A stretch of DNA of 61,975 nucleotides from Prochlorococcus sp. AG-673-M19 (GCA_003211115.1 QCTP01000004.1:1-61975), one strand, 5' to 3'; positions 10,950-19,880 are shown, numbered from the stretch's first letter. Notes: generated by a model from the letters alone, not told the origin. Numbers and translations are program-made.

Positions 10950-11599
10950 GGCTTTTTACATATAAATTTCTTTTTTCTATTGGGATAAAGTGTTCTACAC
11001 ATTAAGCATTTTGTACCATCACAGCCTCTTGCCGTACAATATTCTCTTCCATAGAAAATTATTTGTAAATGTAATGTATTCCATTCTGAGATTGGAAAAA
11101 TATTTTTAAGATCTTTTTCAGTTTGCTGCACATTCGCCCCATTTGTAAGCCCCCATCTTTGTGATAAACGATGTATGTGAGTATCAACAGGAAAAGATGG
11201 AATATTGAAAACCTGTGACATTACAACTGAAGCTGTTTTATGACCAACTCCAGGCAGAGATTCAAGCTCTTCGAATGAATTAGGGACTTGACTATGAAAT
11301 TTTTCGATTAATAATTTTGATAAGAGATAAATATTTTTAGATTTTTGGTTAGATAGCCCTAATTGTTTAATGTATTCATAAATTCTGGTAACTCCGAGTT
11401 CTTCCATTTTTTGTGGAGTATCTGCGACTTTGAATAATTTCTTAGTTAATTCATTAACTTTTTTATCTGTAGACTGGGCACTCAATACAACTGCAACAAG
11501 GAGTGTAAAAGCATTTCGGTGATTAAGCGGAATTGGAGGAGATGGATATAAAATTTTAAGTTCTTTAAGTATTATTTCCGCTCTTTCACTTTTTTTCAT
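10946..11599 (-). CDS. nth: Endonuclease III
   Basis: LPGVGHKTASVVMSQVFNIPSFPVDTHIHRLSQRWGL and C-terminal CTARGCDGTKCLMC FeS-cluster motif. Confidence 0.95.
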   Translation of the reverse strand: MKKSERAEIILKELKILYPSPPIPLNHRNAFTLLVAVVLSAQSTDKKVNELTKKLFKVADTPQKMEELGVTRIYEYIKQLGLSNQKSKNIYLLSKLLIEKFHSQVPNSFEELESLPGVGHKTASVVMSQVFNIPSFPVDTHIHRLSQRWGLTNGANVQQTEKDLKNIFPISEWNTLHLQIIFYGREYCTARGCDGTKCLMCRTLYPNRKKKFICKKP

Positions 11600-11692
11600 T
11601 TATTTTTTTAGAGGATGTATAAAATTATACAAGTTTTATTTATGATGAATTTTTTCTGCTAACTTAAATATCTAAAAGACTTTAATGTTTTA

Positions 11693-12751
11693 GTGCAAAA
11701 AGAGGCGTTAATAATTGATGATTTACATCATAAATATGATAATCAAAAAATTTCTAATTGGATATTAAATTCAATTAATTTAAAAATTGACAGTGGAGAA
11801 TTATTAGGTCTTCTCGGACCTTCTGGTTGTGGTAAAACTACTCTTTTAAGATTGATTGCAGGATTCGAATATCCATCTAAAGGAAGGATTATTTTAAATG
11901 ACCGCGAAATTTCGAATAAAAGTAAAATACTAAATCCAGAAAAAAGGAAAATTGGGATGGTTTTTCAGGATTATGCACTTTTTCCACATCTAACAGTTTT
12001 AGAAAATGCAATGTTTGGTTTAAAAGATAAAAAGAATAAATCTAGAGTTGATTTTCTAATAAATATTGTTGGTCTCGAAAATTTTATAAATAGATATCCA
12101 CACGAATTATCAGGAGGACAAAAACAGAGACTCGCTATTGCCAGAGCTTTAGCTCCAGGAACAGATTTTATATTATTAGATGAACCATTTTGTAGTCTGG
12201 ATATGCATGTAAAGTTAAAATTGCGAAGTGAACTACCAAATATCCTTGAAAGTTGTAATGCTAGCGGATTAATGGTTACTCATGACCCTGAAGAGGCAAT
12301 GTCTATTTGTAATAAGGTTGCTGTAATGAATGAAGGGAAAATACATCAAATTGATTCACCCACAAAACTTTTAGAAAACCCTAAAACAATTTTTGTAAGT
12401 AGTTTTATTCTTGGTAACAATATTCTTAAACTCAAAAAAGATGAAAACTTTTATTCATGTTGTATTGGTGAAATAAATAATTCTTCTTTAGAGGGTGAAA
12501 TTAATATCAAATTTATTTCTATTTCTCCTAAATTTATTTTTATTGATAGATGTAATGATGGCAAAGCATTAATAATTTCAAAAGAATTTATGTTTGAACA
12601 TTTTATTTATAAATTATCTATTAAAGGAGAAACATTAAGGGTCAGAACTAAACTTAATAAAAGTTTTAATATTGGTGATAAATGTGCCTTAAGTATTGCT
12701 AAAGATAGCTTCTTTTTTGTATATCCAGGAGCAAAAAAAATTTTTATTTAA
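11693..12751 (+). CDS. Iron(III)-type ABC transporter ATP-binding protein (FutC-like), GTG start
   Basis: GPSGCGKTTLLR Walker A, LSGGQKQRLAIARAL signature, LLDEPFCSLD; next to ferritin. Confidence 0.8.
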   Translation: MQKEALIIDDLHHKYDNQKISNWILNSINLKIDSGELLGLLGPSGCGKTTLLRLIAGFEYPSKGRIILNDREISNKSKILNPEKRKIGMVFQDYALFPHLTVLENAMFGLKDKKNKSRVDFLINIVGLENFINRYPHELSGGQKQRLAIARALAPGTDFILLDEPFCSLDMHVKLKLRSELPNILESCNASGLMVTHDPEEAMSICNKVAVMNEGKIHQIDSPTKLLENPKTIFVSSFILGNNILKLKKDENFYSCCIGEINNSSLEGEINIKFISISPKFIFIDRCNDGKALIISKEFMFEHFIYKLSIKGETLRVRTKLNKSFNIGDKCALSIAKDSFFFVYPGAKKIFI

Positions 12752-12759
12752 TAAAAAAT

Positions 12760-12882
12760 TTATAAGCAATTACATTTGCCGCCTTTCCAGTTTGAGCATT
12801 TTTTCTTTTTACATTTCTTTTTTTTATTACTATATAGTTTATTAATTAATAGCAACTCAGAATAATAATTTTTAAAATCCAT
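12760..12882 (-). CDS. 40-aa Lys/Cys-rich micro-ORF (MDFKNYYSELLLINKLYSNKKKKCKKKKCSNWKGGKCNCL)
   Basis: Complete ATG-to-TAA reading frame, absent from the ORF track because of size; 13 bp from a Fur-box-like site. Confidence 0.55.
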   Translation of the reverse strand: MDFKNYYSELLLINKLYSNKKKKCKKKKCSNWKGGKCNCL

Positions 12883-12894
12883 TTAATTGATATT

Positions 12895-12913
12895 GCTATT
12901 GATATTCATTATC
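12895..12913. promoter_or_regulatory. Fur-box-like operator between the Cys-rich micro-ORF and ferritin
   Basis: GCTATTGATATTCATTATC matches 16/19 of GATAATGATAATCATTATC. Confidence 0.55.
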
Positions 12914-12997
12914 ATATTCACTAATATATTTTAATTCTTTTTTAAATTACTTATTTATACAAAATGTTGTATTATTTAAATATCTATACTTTGAACA

Positions 12998-13552
12998 ATG
13001 ATTGAGAATAATTTACAAACAAAAAAACTAGTTAATTTGGGTCCTTCTGGTAGAGCGGTGGCTCAGCCAATGGATACTAGCCTCTTGGATAACTTTTATG
13101 ACCATTTAACAATGGAAAGATATGCTAATGTTCAATATTTTTCTATTTATTTATGGTTCCAAGAAAGAGATTTAGATGGCTTTGCTTCATTTTTTCTAAG
13201 TGAATCTCAAGGAGAAATGGAACATGCCTATAAATTTGCTAATTATTTTATTGCTAGGGGACAAACAGTAAAGTTGAAGGAATTACCTGCTCCGATTCAG
13301 ACATGGGATTCTATTGAGGATTTAATATCTTATTCATTTAATATGGAAGCTGATTTAACTTCCTCACTACAACAACTATATTCAATTTCAGATAGAATTT
13401 CAGATACAAGGACTAGTGTTTTCTTGGATCCAATTGTGGACGCTCAAACAAAATCAGAGGACGAATTCGCTCATATATTAGGTAAAGTTAAATTTGCAGC
13501 GAATCAACCTTCTGCAATACTTTTAATTGATAGCGATTTAAAGAAAAAATAA
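12998..13552 (+). CDS. Ferritin
   Basis: ERYANVQYFSIYLWFQERDLDGFASFFLSESQGEMEHAYKFANYFIARG: ferritin di-iron E...ExxH pattern. Confidence 0.9.
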   Translation: MIENNLQTKKLVNLGPSGRAVAQPMDTSLLDNFYDHLTMERYANVQYFSIYLWFQERDLDGFASFFLSESQGEMEHAYKFANYFIARGQTVKLKELPAPIQTWDSIEDLISYSFNMEADLTSSLQQLYSISDRISDTRTSVFLDPIVDAQTKSEDEFAHILGKVKFAANQPSAILLIDSDLKKK

Positions 13553-13855
13553 ATTTTTTTCTATTCTCTCTTTTGCAATAGTTCTTTCACATTTCTCAAC
13601 CAATAAACTAGAAAAACTTATATTTTCATTGTTTCTATCTTTTAATACTTTTGCTATTGAAAATATTTCATTTAATCTTTGCGAGATCTTTATATTTTCA
13701 TTAAATAATCTCTCACGCAAACCTACATGTGAAGTGTTTAAAAAAGTTTGATGAATATTAGATATCCTGTAACTTAATGCGTCAACTTCAATTAATAAGT
13801 TGTTGATTATGGATTCGGATATATGCATATTTTGTTTAAAGCGGCGAGGATTCAA
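13538..13855 (-). CDS. Small hypothetical protein downstream of Crp-family regulator (start possibly at MHISES)
   Basis: 105-aa ORF overlapping the regulator's 3' end. Confidence 0.55.
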   Translation of the reverse strand: MNPRRFKQNMHISESIINNLLIEVDALSYRISNIHQTFLNTSHVGLRERLFNENIKISQRLNEIFSIAKVLKDRNNENISFSSLLVEKCERTIAKERIEKNLFFL

Positions 13856-14423
13856 TAAAAGATGGCGCTACGCTTACTGTTTGTGTTCCAATTGGAGCTA
13901 TTAACAACTCTGATGAGCGTAGTTTTGAAATTAATCTTGTGGATGTTACTCGGGTTGATCCTATTAATTCTCCGATCCTTTCATGTGTAAGCCTGAAAGG
14001 TAACTCGCACCATTGACCGCATCTTCTTCCTAGGCGATTAACCAATATTGAAAATAGAGCTTGCAATCTTTGTTCTGCATTTCCTAGATGCCTAATTCTA
14101 AGGAGTTGTAGAGTCCATTCATTAACAGAATCAAATCCAGAATTTTCACTAATATTAACGTTACTATGAAAGGATAAATCAGTTAAAGCTTCTACACAAA
14201 CTCCTTCACTGCATAATAAATCAGTTCTTAATTGATCTCCTGACTGCAAGAAAGCAAGTGTCATTCCTTCTGTCTCTTCGCAAGGACAATAAACTCTTGC
14301 AATACCACTTTCAACCTCTAGACAGGTACCTTTTGGTCTTGATGATGGATCTATAAGAACTGATTGCCCAGTTATTATTCTTACTGTTTTTGATGAATAG
14401 TCTCCATAAGTATGGAAATTCAT
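13836..14423 (-). CDS. Crp/Fnr-family transcriptional regulator
   Basis: C-terminal HTH LPFRLTHERIGELIGSTRVTSTRLISKLRSSELL; N-terminal cNMP-binding-like domain. Confidence 0.85.
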   Translation of the reverse strand: MNFHTYGDYSSKTVRIITGQSVLIDPSSRPKGTCLEVESGIARVYCPCEETEGMTLAFLQSGDQLRTDLLCSEGVCVEALTDLSFHSNVNISENSGFDSVNEWTLQLLRIRHLGNAEQRLQALFSILVNRLGRRCGQWCELPFRLTHERIGELIGSTRVTSTRLISKLRSSELLIAPIGTQTVSVAPSFIESSPL

Positions 14424-14437
14424 TTTCGATAACTGTT

Positions 14438-14456
14438 GATAATGAGAATTATTATC
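14438..14456. promoter_or_regulatory. Fur-box-like operator upstream of the Crp-family regulator
   Basis: GATAATGAGAATTATTATC matches 17/19 of the Fur consensus and is palindromic. Confidence 0.65.
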
Positions 14457-14488
14457 AATTATGAAACATTCAGCTACTTATTGCAACC

Positions 14489-14511
14489 GATTCTCATTAT
14501 CAAATGATAAT
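14489..14511. promoter_or_regulatory. Second Fur-like site in the same intergenic region
   Basis: GATTCTCATTATCAAATGATAAT; reverse strand contains GATAATGAGAATC. Confidence 0.4.
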
Positions 14512-14573
14512 TTGAATTTTTTCTTAACAATTATATAATTTATTTAGGAGAGGTTTAATTTAAAAAATTAGGT

Positions 14574-14765
14574 ATGAGCTCAATTAAAATCTGTTTAAAT
14601 TGCGGTAGCTCTGATCTAGTTTCCGACAGATCCTTGGGGGGTAAAATGGTTTGCTTTAAATGTGGTTCCTCATCATTTAGAAACAAGTCTTTATTTCAAA
14701 TAAAAAATAAAAAGATTTTTTATTTTATAATCGCCTTAATTATTTTATTTCTAATTATTATTTAG
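14574..14765 (+). CDS. Small zinc-ribbon protein with C-terminal membrane helix
   Basis: CLNCGSS...CFKCGSS plus hydrophobic C-terminus. Confidence 0.7.
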   Translation: MSSIKICLNCGSSDLVSDRSLGGKMVCFKCGSSSFRNKSLFQIKNKKIFYFIIALIILFLIII

Positions 14766-15546
14766 AATTTCTGTAAATATGCCAGTTACCTTTATGTTTA
14801 ATAACCTCAACTTTAATATCAAATAAATTACTTAAATTTTCACTATTTATAGTTTCTTTTTGCGTTCCATCTGCAATTATCATTCTGTCCTTTAACATTA
14901 TGATCCTATTATATATTTTCGTAATCATTGATATATCATGAGTTATGCATATTATTATCGTATTTAAATTATTTAATTCATTAATTTTATCTATCACTTG
15001 AAATTTAGATTTCAAATCTAAATTAGCAGTTGGCTCATCAAGAATTAGTATTTTTGGTTTTTTAATTATTGCTCTTGCAATAAGTACAATTTTTTTTTCA
15101 CCTTCAGATAAATGGGAAAAAAGTTTTTGAGATAAATTTGTTAAGAACATCTTATTAATAAGATGTTGTACTAAAAAAACATCTTCATCAGATATATCGT
15201 GAATTTTGCAATATTTACCGTATAAACCACTAACAATTAAATCAAAAACTTTTAATCTTGGATTTAATCTTATTTTTACTTCATTATTTACGGTACTAAT
15301 TTTTTTTCTAAGTTCCCAAACATTAATTAGTTCTTCATTAAATATTTTAAAAACGGTATCTTTCTTTATAACAGGATATATATTTCTATTTATTAAATCT
15401 AACAAAGATGATTTACCTGAACCATTTGGTCCAATTAAAATAACATTTTCATTGTATTTTAGTTTTAAATTTAAATCCCTGACAACCTCATATTCATTTT
15501 TTAAACAACTAATATTTTTTGCTTCAAGCCAATAATCATTAGACAT
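14758..15546 (-). CDS. ABC transporter ATP-binding protein
   Basis: GPNGSGKSSLL, LSEGEKKIVLIARAI, LILDEPTANLD. Confidence 0.85.
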   Translation of the reverse strand: MSNDYWLEAKNISCLKNEYEVVRDLNLKLKYNENVILIGPNGSGKSSLLDLINRNIYPVIKKDTVFKIFNEELINVWELRKKISTVNNEVKIRLNPRLKVFDLIVSGLYGKYCKIHDISDEDVFLVQHLINKMFLTNLSQKLFSHLSEGEKKIVLIARAIIKKPKILILDEPTANLDLKSKFQVIDKINELNNLNTIIICITHDISMITKIYNRIIMLKDRMIIADGTQKETINSENLSNLFDIKVEVIKHKGNWHIYRNSK

Positions 15547-15647
15547 TATAATTTGCTACTCCAAAATATAAATAATTGTATTGAGCTAAGAATGAATATC
15601 AAGAGATAAAGCCAATTAAGCCATGCTGGTCTATTAACTTTTTTCAT
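15546..15647 (-). CDS. 33-aa single-span membrane micro-ORF (MKKVNRPAWLNWLYLLIFILSSIQLFIFWSSKL)
   Basis: Complete ORF; TAATG stop/start overlap with the downstream ABC ATPase. Confidence 0.55.
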   Translation of the reverse strand: MKKVNRPAWLNWLYLLIFILSSIQLFIFWSSKL

Positions 15648-15652
15648 TCAAA

Positions 15653-16975
15653 TTATATTACTAGCAACAAAAATATTAGTGGAGCTGCATATCTAATAAA
15701 TGTTTTTCTTATAATGTTTATATTGTTAATTACCTCTAATTTCTTAATTTCTGGAGGATATTTAAATATTATTTCATCATAAACATTTAGATCTTCTTTC
15801 TCATTTTTTTGTATCCAGGGATTATCTATCTCTTCTGATTTTTTATACCATTTCCAGAAATAATTTATTATTCTATCTTCACCTAATAATTTTATCTCGT
15901 CATTCTTTATTAGTCCTAATTTGTGGTTGTAAGTTTGGGTTTTAAGAATCATATAATCTTCATCAAAAATTTTATAGAATATCTTTTTTTGAATCTCTTT
16001 AAACAATATTAAGTTATTTAATAATTTGTTTTTAAGGAATTTCCTATAATGTCTAACGATCACTCTTGCTTTATTATCTCCTAATGGAATGTGATCTAAC
16101 ACTTGAACATATCTAGAAACAGCTGGATCTCCTTTATATATTAAAATTCTTCCTGGAGGAATATACTTTATTCTTATAAATTCTTTTGAAGGATTATTTT
16201 TATAATAATATATGCTTTCAATATATTTTGGATTAATGTTTATTTTTTGATTAAAACTTACTAGTATATTTTTATTTACTTCTTTATCTGGGATTGTATT
16301 TCCATGAACCCAGAAAATATGAAGGATATCTAAATGATTTTCAATAATTCTTGACCAGTCACATTTAAAATCCACTAAAACTTCTTCTGATACAGAATCC
16401 TTAACATAAAATCCATTGGAAACCAATTCATAATTGTTAATTAAGGACTTCTCGTTAATACTATTTAAATCTGTTTCAGACTGATCGGAAAAATAAACAA
16501 AAATATAATTGTCTTTTTCAACAGCTTTGTATTGAGATAAGTGAATCCTCTTTGCATAATTATCATAATTATTATCAACTATATGACTACAAGTAATTCT
16601 ATCAATGTTCTGACAATTTCCTTCAGCACTAAATCTTGCCCCATGGTATGGACATGTTAATTCACCATTAGAAATTGAACCTCCATAAAAAGAGGCACCT
16701 CTATGGGGACAAATATTTTTTACACACCTAACATTATTCTTCTCGTCTCTGAACAGAAGAAGGGGTTCATCAAATAATGAAAAATAGTGAAGCTTGTTTT
16801 TTTTAAGTTCATTCGCAGGACATATAGCATACCAACCATATAGACCTATTTCTAATTCTTTTTGCCTTTCTCTTATCTCTAGATTATCGATACTTACTAC
16901 AGTTCCCTTCTTAAAAGGTTTTAAAACTGTATTAATGTCTTTAGCTTTAAAAAAATTAATTTGCTTATTTTCCAT
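15653..16975 (-). CDS. Rieske [2Fe-2S] oxygenase, pheophorbide a oxygenase/Lls1-like
   Basis: CPHRGASFYGG...CPYHGARF Rieske motif; ENHLDILHIFWVH mononuclear iron region; C-terminal hydrophobic tail. Confidence 0.85.
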   Translation of the reverse strand: MENKQINFFKAKDINTVLKPFKKGTVVSIDNLEIRERQKELEIGLYGWYAICPANELKKNKLHYFSLFDEPLLLFRDEKNNVRCVKNICPHRGASFYGGSISNGELTCPYHGARFSAEGNCQNIDRITCSHIVDNNYDNYAKRIHLSQYKAVEKDNYIFVYFSDQSETDLNSINEKSLINNYELVSNGFYVKDSVSEEVLVDFKCDWSRIIENHLDILHIFWVHGNTIPDKEVNKNILVSFNQKININPKYIESIYYYKNNPSKEFIRIKYIPPGRILIYKGDPAVSRYVQVLDHIPLGDNKARVIVRHYRKFLKNKLLNNLILFKEIQKKIFYKIFDEDYMILKTQTYNHKLGLIKNDEIKLLGEDRIINYFWKWYKKSEEIDNPWIQKNEKEDLNVYDEIIFKYPPEIKKLEVINNINIIRKTFIRYAAPLIFLLLVI

Positions 16976-17414
16976 AAACTAATATCTTTTTTTAATTGAC
17001 TAGTTATCTTTCGGAACTATAACTCAAGTAAATAATCAAATTCTGATAAAAGAAAATTTCTCTATCATTTGTAGCAATATTGGAAAAAGAAAAGGTTAAA
17101 TTAACAGCACCTTACAAAATATTGTATCTTTTAAACTATTGCTAGGTAAAATTTTGTTCTTTTCTGGAGGTTTTAAATTAATTTGGAGAATTCTCAACAT
17201 ATTTATAAAATATAAATAACTGGATATTATTTTCTGAGTTTAATAAATTCTGTTTTAACTCATAGTATTCTTAATTTCTCAATAATCTGCTCGATGGTAG
17301 AAGATGCATCAAATAAAGAAAGAAAGAAAGCAAAATAATTTATTTTTATTTGAAATTATTGTTCAAATTTGTTATTTATACAAATATATCAATTTAATTA
17401 AATAACATTTTGTC

Positions 17415-17504
17415 ATGAAAAAAATTCTTAAGCGTTTAAAAAAAATGCCAATAAGAATTAAAACATTAAAATACTTAATTAGAGAGTATTTATCATCAAA
17501 ATAA
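17415..17504 (+). CDS. 29-aa strongly cationic micro-ORF (MKKILKRLKKMPIRIKTLKYLIREYLSSK)
   Basis: Complete ATG-to-TAA ORF. Confidence 0.35.
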   Translation: MKKILKRLKKMPIRIKTLKYLIREYLSSK

Positions 17505-17612
17505 ATTGTTTTAATTATCTTATAAAAAAATTGATTTTTTATAATATTTTAAATCACGTTTGTTTATTAAATATCTTTAAAGTGAATTAAATTAAAAATT
17601 CTTTTCTTTCAA

Positions 17613-17954
17613 ATGATTAGAAATGTTTTCAATGTATTTTTAGTATGTTTTTTATTTACATTTGTAAGCCCAGTTAATGCTATTGATTTTTCGCCAGAGG
17701 CGATTGAAAACCATACTCTAAAGATTTCTAGAAAATTTTCAAATACTTATTGTAATACAACTAAATTTGGAATTTCCAAAGATGGAGCGTTGAAATTTGC
17801 AATTGGTGAAACAAATCAAGAGTTTTCAAATAATAAATTAAACAAATTTATTAATTTTGAGCTACTTAATAAAAATATTCTTTTGAGTCTCGAGAATAAT
17901 TGCCAGATATTCGACTTCCCTTCATATGAATTAGAAAATTTGGTACTCAGATAA
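17613..17954 (+). CDS. Exported hypothetical protein
   Basis: Signal peptide-like N-terminus (VFLVCFLFTFVSPVNAIDF). Confidence 0.65.
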   Translation: MIRNVFNVFLVCFLFTFVSPVNAIDFSPEAIENHTLKISRKFSNTYCNTTKFGISKDGALKFAIGETNQEFSNNKLNKFINFELLNKNILLSLENNCQIFDFPSYELENLVLR

Positions 17955-17977
17955 TAAGTATTCCATAAATAAAAAAT

Positions 17978-18160
17978 TTATTTTCTACCAATCCAATCAT
18001 TTGGCTTTTCCATCATCCAATCAAATACACCTTTTGCATCAAGATTTTTAGATGCAATTATGAATAATGTCGGAAATATTAAAGAAACTATTCCGATCAC
18101 TAGTATTTCTAATTTCCCTATCCCAATTTCAGATAATGTTAAAGCAAACGCATTAATCAT
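17978..18160 (-). CDS. Small membrane hypothetical protein
   Basis: 60-aa ORF with a hydrophobic helix. Confidence 0.5.
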   Translation of the reverse strand: MINAFALTLSEIGIGKLEILVIGIVSLIFPTLFIIASKNLDAKGVFDWMMEKPNDWIGRK

Positions 18161-18336
18161 TTTTAATTTTTTTACAAGTTTCGAAATATATAATAGTTTA
18201 AAAATTAAGACTGAATTAAGTTTTCAGTTAAAATTTACTTGATATTAATGGCTAACTATATTTAAATTATGTATAAAGTACCTATTTAAAAATTCATATT
18301 GTTTAAATAATTTGTATGTATAGAGAAAATTTTTGA

Positions 18337-18489
18337 ATGACTTTTAATTTGCAAATCCTTTTTATCGCAATAATTTCACTTTTAATAGTAGGCTTTACAA
18401 TAGTAAAATTCACCCTTAAAAGTAGAAAAAGGACTCCTGAGAGTATCTATAAATTAATTGATGATTTAGAAAAAAAATATATTTATTAA
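18337..18489 (+). CDS. 50-aa membrane micro-ORF
   Basis: MTFNLQILFIAIISLLIVGFTIVKFTLKSRKRTPESIYKLIDDLEKKYIY, complete ORF. Confidence 0.5.
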   Translation: MTFNLQILFIAIISLLIVGFTIVKFTLKSRKRTPESIYKLIDDLEKKYIY

Positions 18490-18534
18490 AATTGTTAGTT
18501 TTTGTTTTATTGACAAAGTAGTTTATCAAATAAA

Positions 18535-18831
18535 TTAATCAAATTCTATTCCAACTTCTTCTTTAACATCTCTATCTAAGTCAGGCAGATTTGTTTCTAC
18601 CCAGTGGTCCTTGTTATCAATTCCTGCAGCATTTACAAAGTTCATAATGTGTTGGTCAACTTGCTTATATAAATCATGAAGGTTTAAATCCATTCGGATA
18701 TCATGCGCGATTTCGGATACTTGTTTTTCTGTTAGGCAATGATCAGGATGTAATAAATCACAACAAGGAATTCTTTTTTCAATCAATTCATTTATATTGA
18801 TCTTAATTTCGTAATCTTGGTGTACAGGCAT
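18535..18831 (-). CDS. Conserved hypothetical protein
   Basis: 98-aa ORF with CCDLLHPDHC and structured composition. Confidence 0.6.
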   Translation of the reverse strand: MPVHQDYEIKININELIEKRIPCCDLLHPDHCLTEKQVSEIAHDIRMDLNLHDLYKQVDQHIMNFVNAAGIDNKDHWVETNLPDLDRDVKEEVGIEFD

Positions 18832-19057
18832 AAATAACTGTAGATGTTTTTTTATATATTAATTACTGTTAAAAATATTTGTTGGTTCGGTTATGAAACG
18901 AAGTTGTATGGGGCAAGGATTTTCTATTTATCTAAATACTTAAATTTCATTGAATACGTGAAATAAATATTTAATTGAACTTAAGAAAATTGTAATAACA
19001 CTTGCATTAATGTATTTTATTTGGTTATTTAAAAAAAAACAAAATTAAAAATAAATT

Positions 19058-19237
19058 ATGAAGTCTCTAAAGATCTCTACTTACAGATCTATTTATTTGC
19101 CTAAAATATTAGAAAAATTCCAAAAGAAGAAATCTAACGATGTAGCTTTCATTACATGGTTCCTTGTATGGTATTTTGGGTTCTCTATTTTATTGTTACT
19201 AAGCTTACATTCCTATTACATGGGTTTTGGTGTATAG
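19058..19237 (+). CDS. 59-aa membrane micro-ORF
   Basis: MKSLKISTYRSIYLPKILEKFQKKKSNDVAFITWFLVWYFGFSILLLLSLHSYYMGFGV, complete ORF. Confidence 0.45.
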   Translation: MKSLKISTYRSIYLPKILEKFQKKKSNDVAFITWFLVWYFGFSILLLLSLHSYYMGFGV

Positions 19238-19265
19238 GAATAATTTAAATTGTAAAAGTTTTAAG

Positions 19266-19424
19266 TTAGATAAATAGGTCTTCCAAGTCTTTGTATAACT
19301 CATCATCTGCTATCTTTTCTTTTGAAGAATCTAATTGATCTATTTCAACAAGAGTCACCTCATCCTTCGACTTGTAGTAAAGATATCCAACTGCTCCTAA
19401 TAAAATAGTGATAGGTATAACCAT
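19266..19424 (-). CDS. 52-aa small protein with N-terminal membrane helix
   Basis: MVIPITILLGAVGYLYYKSKDEVTLVEIDQLDSSKEKIADDELYKDLEDLFI, complete ORF. Confidence 0.5.
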   Translation of the reverse strand: MVIPITILLGAVGYLYYKSKDEVTLVEIDQLDSSKEKIADDELYKDLEDLFI

Positions 19425-19454
19425 AAGTAAAAAATATTGACTTGTTTTAAATAT

Positions 19455-19487
19455 AGTGCAACACTTGTTATAGTCAAGTGCTTCACT
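19455..19487. promoter_or_regulatory. Tandem operator-like palindromes AGTG-CAA-CACT (19455-19465) and AGTG-CTT-CACT (19477-19487)
   Basis: Two copies of AGTGN3CACT offset by 22 bp directly upstream of the RHH-like gene. Confidence 0.6.
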
Positions 19488-19492
19488 TTGTT

Positions 19493-19849
19493 ATGCCTAC
19501 TAAGAAAAGGAGGGTTGGCTTTATCCCTCGAGGTATCGTACTAGATTTAATAAATAAATTAAGTTTTGAAAATAATCTAAGTAATTCTAAAATAATTAAT
19601 ATTTTAGTAGAGGAAGCCTTATTTCAAAGAGGATTATTTAATATAAATAATGAATTTGTAAGTAAAACTGATGATAAAAATAATGAAATAAGGATAAATA
19701 ATATTAATAACGAATTTAATTATCAGGTTAAGAATAATCCCATAATATATAAAAATATTGATACCAAAGAAGAAACTCTGGACAAAGAAATTTACTCAAA
19801 ATTCTTAATGTTTCTCCAATTTCAGGAAAAAATGAAAAAAAGGCCTTAG
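19493..19849 (+). CDS. Ribbon-helix-helix-like DNA-binding protein (track start 19478; ATG at 19493 preferred)
   Basis: KKRRVGFIPRGIVLDLINKLSFENNLSNSKIINILVEEALFQRGLF resembles RHH/CopG beta-helix-helix. Confidence 0.6.
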   Translation: MPTKKRRVGFIPRGIVLDLINKLSFENNLSNSKIINILVEEALFQRGLFNINNEFVSKTDDKNNEIRINNINNEFNYQVKNNPIIYKNIDTKEETLDKEIYSKFLMFLQFQEKMKKRP

Positions 19850-19850
19850 A

Positions 19851-19880
19851 ATAAGTGTTGCACTGTTCTACACTTATTGT
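19851..19880. repeat. Third AGTG-TTG-CACT palindrome (19854-19864) within an AATAAGTGT...ACACTTATT hairpin after the RHH-like gene
   Basis: aataagtgttgcactgttctacacttatt; AAGTGTTGCACT is the exact reverse complement of upstream AGTGCAACACTT. Confidence 0.6.

Noticed and set aside
10573-10965. 130-aa plus-strand ORF antisense to the SDR gene
   Set aside because: Opposite strand of a clear Rossmann protein; shadow ORF
17321-17340. AAAG-rich run (aaagaaagaaagaaagc) as a microsatellite
   Set aside because: Too short and within background AT-rich composition
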